Assembly (NCBI GenBank): GCA_036520835.1
Contig: DATDIX010000178.1
Location: 1 to 6,965, forward strand
DNA from: VBAT01 sp036520835
GTDB lineage: Bacteria; Bacteroidota; Bacteroidia; Chitinophagales; Chitinophagaceae
Direction: 5' to 3'
DNA: 6,965 nt
The position numbers were made by a program, and so were the translations under genes. Under the pieces are notes generated by a model, which searched no databases, had not been told where the DNA came from, and saw only the letters and a list, made by a program, of their open reading frames with translations. Shown here one piece after another: positions 5,707 through 6,965 of this stretch. How positions within the stretch are numbered: position 1 is the stretch's first letter; each line of letters begins with the position of its first letter.

Positions 5707-6717
5707 ATGATCGCCGAAAAAATAAAAGCCGCCAAAAAAGAAGTTGACCTGAAAGGTTTCCTGGATATCGAACTGGACCCGGCAATGGATCTTTTCGCAG
5801 AGATTGAACGGCTCAAGAAAGAAAAAAATGCGGTAGTGCTGGCGCACTACTACCAGGAGCCGGACATCCAGGATGTGGCGGATTATATCGGCGATAGTCT
5901 TGGCCTAGCACAGCAGGCAGAAAAAACAACGGCGGACATGATCGTGTTTGCCGGCGTACACTTCATGGCGGAAACAGCCAAGATACTGAACCCGTCAAAA
6001 AAAGTGGTGATCCCCGACCTGAAAGCCGGTTGTTCACTCAGCGACAGTTGCCCGCCGCCGCTTTTTAAAAAATTCAAAGAGCAGCACCCGGATCATGTGG
6101 TGGTGAGTTATATCAACTGCAGCGCCGGCATCAAAGCGCTGAGTGATGTGATAGTGACCAGCAGTAATGCCCGGATCATTGTAGAAAGTTTTCCAAAAGA
6201 ACAGAAGATCATCTTTGCGCCGGATAAAAACCTTGGCGCTTATATCAACAAAGTAACGGGCCGCGATATGCTGCTCTGGAACGGCACCTGTATGGTGCAT
6301 GAGATATTCAGCCTGGAAAAGATCACTAAACTGAAAGTAAGACACCCCAATGCAAAACTCATTGCCCATCCTGAATGTGAAGACCCGATCCTTCGTATAG
6401 CAGACTATATCGGCTCCACCACGGGCTTATTGAAATATACGCAAACAGACAGCTCGCAAGAATATATCGTGGCCACAGAGACAGGTATCCTGCACCAGAT
6501 GATGAAAGCCAGCCCCACCAAAACATTTATTCCGGCTCCGCCCAATAACAGTTGCGCCTGCAATGATTGCCCGCACATGAAACGCAACACCCTCGAAAAA
6601 ATTTACCTGTGCATGGAATATGAAACACCGGATATCATCATGGATGAAGCATTAAGGTTAGCTGCAAAAAAACCGATCGACCGCATGCTGGAGATCAGTA
6701 AGAAAGCGGGATTGTGA
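5707..6717 (+). CDS. nadA: Quinolinate synthase NadA
   Basis: This 336-residue cytosolic [4Fe-4S] enzyme of de novo NAD synthesis condenses iminoaspartate (from NadB) with dihydroxyacetone phosphate to quinolinate, which NadC then uses. Three cluster cysteines are visible: Cys109 (KAGCSL), Cys195 (NGTCMVHE) and Cys288, the last of the CACNDC motif before PHMKRN. Active-site motifs are all present: AHYYQ (His47, Tyr49), GDS (Ser64), YINCSA (Tyr135, Asn137), TSSN at 151-154, His198, HPEC (His221, Glu223) and GSTTG at 236-240. Length and motif spacing are normal, and I see no break. ATG at 5707 is the first possible start, since an in-frame TAA lies at 5692-5694. Two stops follow each other at the end (TGA TAA). 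No Shine-Dalgarno sequence and no clear promoter box is visible. Neither nadB nor nadC is in the window. It is the first gene on the right side of the candidate origin. Confidence 0.97.
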   Translation: MIAEKIKAAKKEVDLKGFLDIELDPAMDLFAEIERLKKEKNAVVLAHYYQEPDIQDVADYIGDSLGLAQQAEKTTADMIVFAGVHFMAETAKILNPSKKVVIPDLKAGCSLSDSCPPPLFKKFKEQHPDHVVVSYINCSAGIKALSDVIVTSSNARIIVESFPKEQKIIFAPDKNLGAYINKVTGRDMLLWNGTCMVHEIFSLEKITKLKVRHPNAKLIAHPECEDPILRIADYIGSTTGLLKYTQTDSSQEYIVATETGILHQMMKASPTKTFIPAPPNNSCACNDCPHMKRNTLEKIYLCMEYETPDIIMDEALRLAAKKPIDRMLEISKKAGL

Positions 6718-6895
6718 TAAGAAGCGGGGATTTCTGATCCGCAGCACAATATTGACACCTGCTTACCGGAAATACACAGGCGCCATTACCAGGACCGACA
6801 ATACAAAAATGCGAATATTAAAGCATTGAAAATTAAGGCTTCTGTTTTTTAATTTAAAAGGAAGTGCTGTATATTTAATTGTTGGCTGCAATAAT

Positions 6896-6965
6896 ATGGC
6901 ACTTCATTCTACACCAGCATCAATGTTAAAAGAGTCTCTGGACGAAACCCTTGAGGCTGCAAAAT
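6896..6965 (+). CDS. Unidentified protein, N-terminal fragment (runs off right edge)
   Basis: An ATG at 6896 opens a frame that stays open to the window end and encodes MALHSTPASMLKESLDETLE followed by AAK (23 codons). A second in-frame ATG at 6923 (MLKESLDETLEAAK) is an alternative start, and the fragment does not decide between them. The visible part is hydrophilic, with no signal peptide. I do not recognise the family. The 178 bases between nadA and this start hold only an AT-rich stretch with TATATTTA (6870-6877), seven of eight to the TAnnTTTG box, and weak hairpins without T-runs. Whether it shares a transcript with nadA is open. Real coding status is likely but unproven from so short a piece. 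Confidence 0.4.
   Translation, partial: MALHSTPASMLKESLDETLEAAK

Noticed and set aside
5596..5847. A minus-strand 83-codon frame crossing the AT-rich element and the nadA start.
   Set aside because: Its sequence is Phe/Asn-rich from AT-rich DNA and from the antisense of nadA; no family resemblance.
6034..6369. A 111-codon open frame on the minus strand inside nadA.
   Set aside because: It lies wholly antisense to a clearly functional nadA frame and shows no recognisable motif.
6724..6742. GCGGGGATTTCTGATCCGC just after nadA as a terminator.
   Set aside because: The stem needs a two-base bulge, is short, and is followed by AGCACAATATT rather than a T-run.
6830..6855. AAATTAA...TTAATTT with a T-run in the loop as nadA terminator.
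   Set aside because: The stem is 7 bp of A/T only and the T-run lies inside the loop, so it would not form a stable terminator.

Overview
The window looks like chromosomal DNA of a member of the Bacteroidota, probably close to Chitinophagaceae. The grounds are a DUF2480 protein (a family I know from Bacteroidota), an S46 dipeptidyl-peptidase, a PpiD-type membrane foldase of the Bacteroidota form, no convincing Shine-Dalgarno sequences, and TAnnTTTG-like promoter boxes. The organism call is inference from gene content, not a database match.

Layout: three minus-strand genes fill the left three quarters. They are the 5' part of a DUF2480 gene (running off the left edge to 464), a PpiD-like peptidyl-prolyl isomerase (615-2798) and a secreted S46 dipeptidyl-peptidase (2942-5110). 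Two tandem hairpins with T-rich tails separate the PPIase from DUF2480. A perfect 11-bp inverted repeat lies between the peptidase and the PPIase. On the right, nadA (quinolinate synthase, 5707-6717) and the start of an unrecognised gene (6896 to the right edge) run on the plus strand.

The most interesting part is the roughly 600-bp non-coding divergence region 5111-5706. It holds one exact and five one-mismatch copies of the DnaA box TTATNCACA, plus two weaker ones, between 5247 and 5571. It also has a hairpin whose arms carry DnaA-box-like sequence, a 13-bp direct repeat that carries a DnaA-type core, and several short palindromes. A very AT-rich block with TTA/TAA trinucleotide runs (5 G/C in 55 bases, 5576-5630) sits directly next to the last boxes. 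Genes point away from it on both sides. Together this resembles a chromosomal replication origin (oriC) with an unwinding element. No dnaA gene is visible, so the call rests on sequence architecture only.

Functionally, the peptidase and the PPIase both belong to the cell envelope or periplasm, and NadA belongs to cytosolic NAD synthesis. I see no evidence that the genes form one pathway. The peptidase has Arg671 in the position that, in the S46 family, marks DPP11-type enzymes cutting after Asp/Glu.
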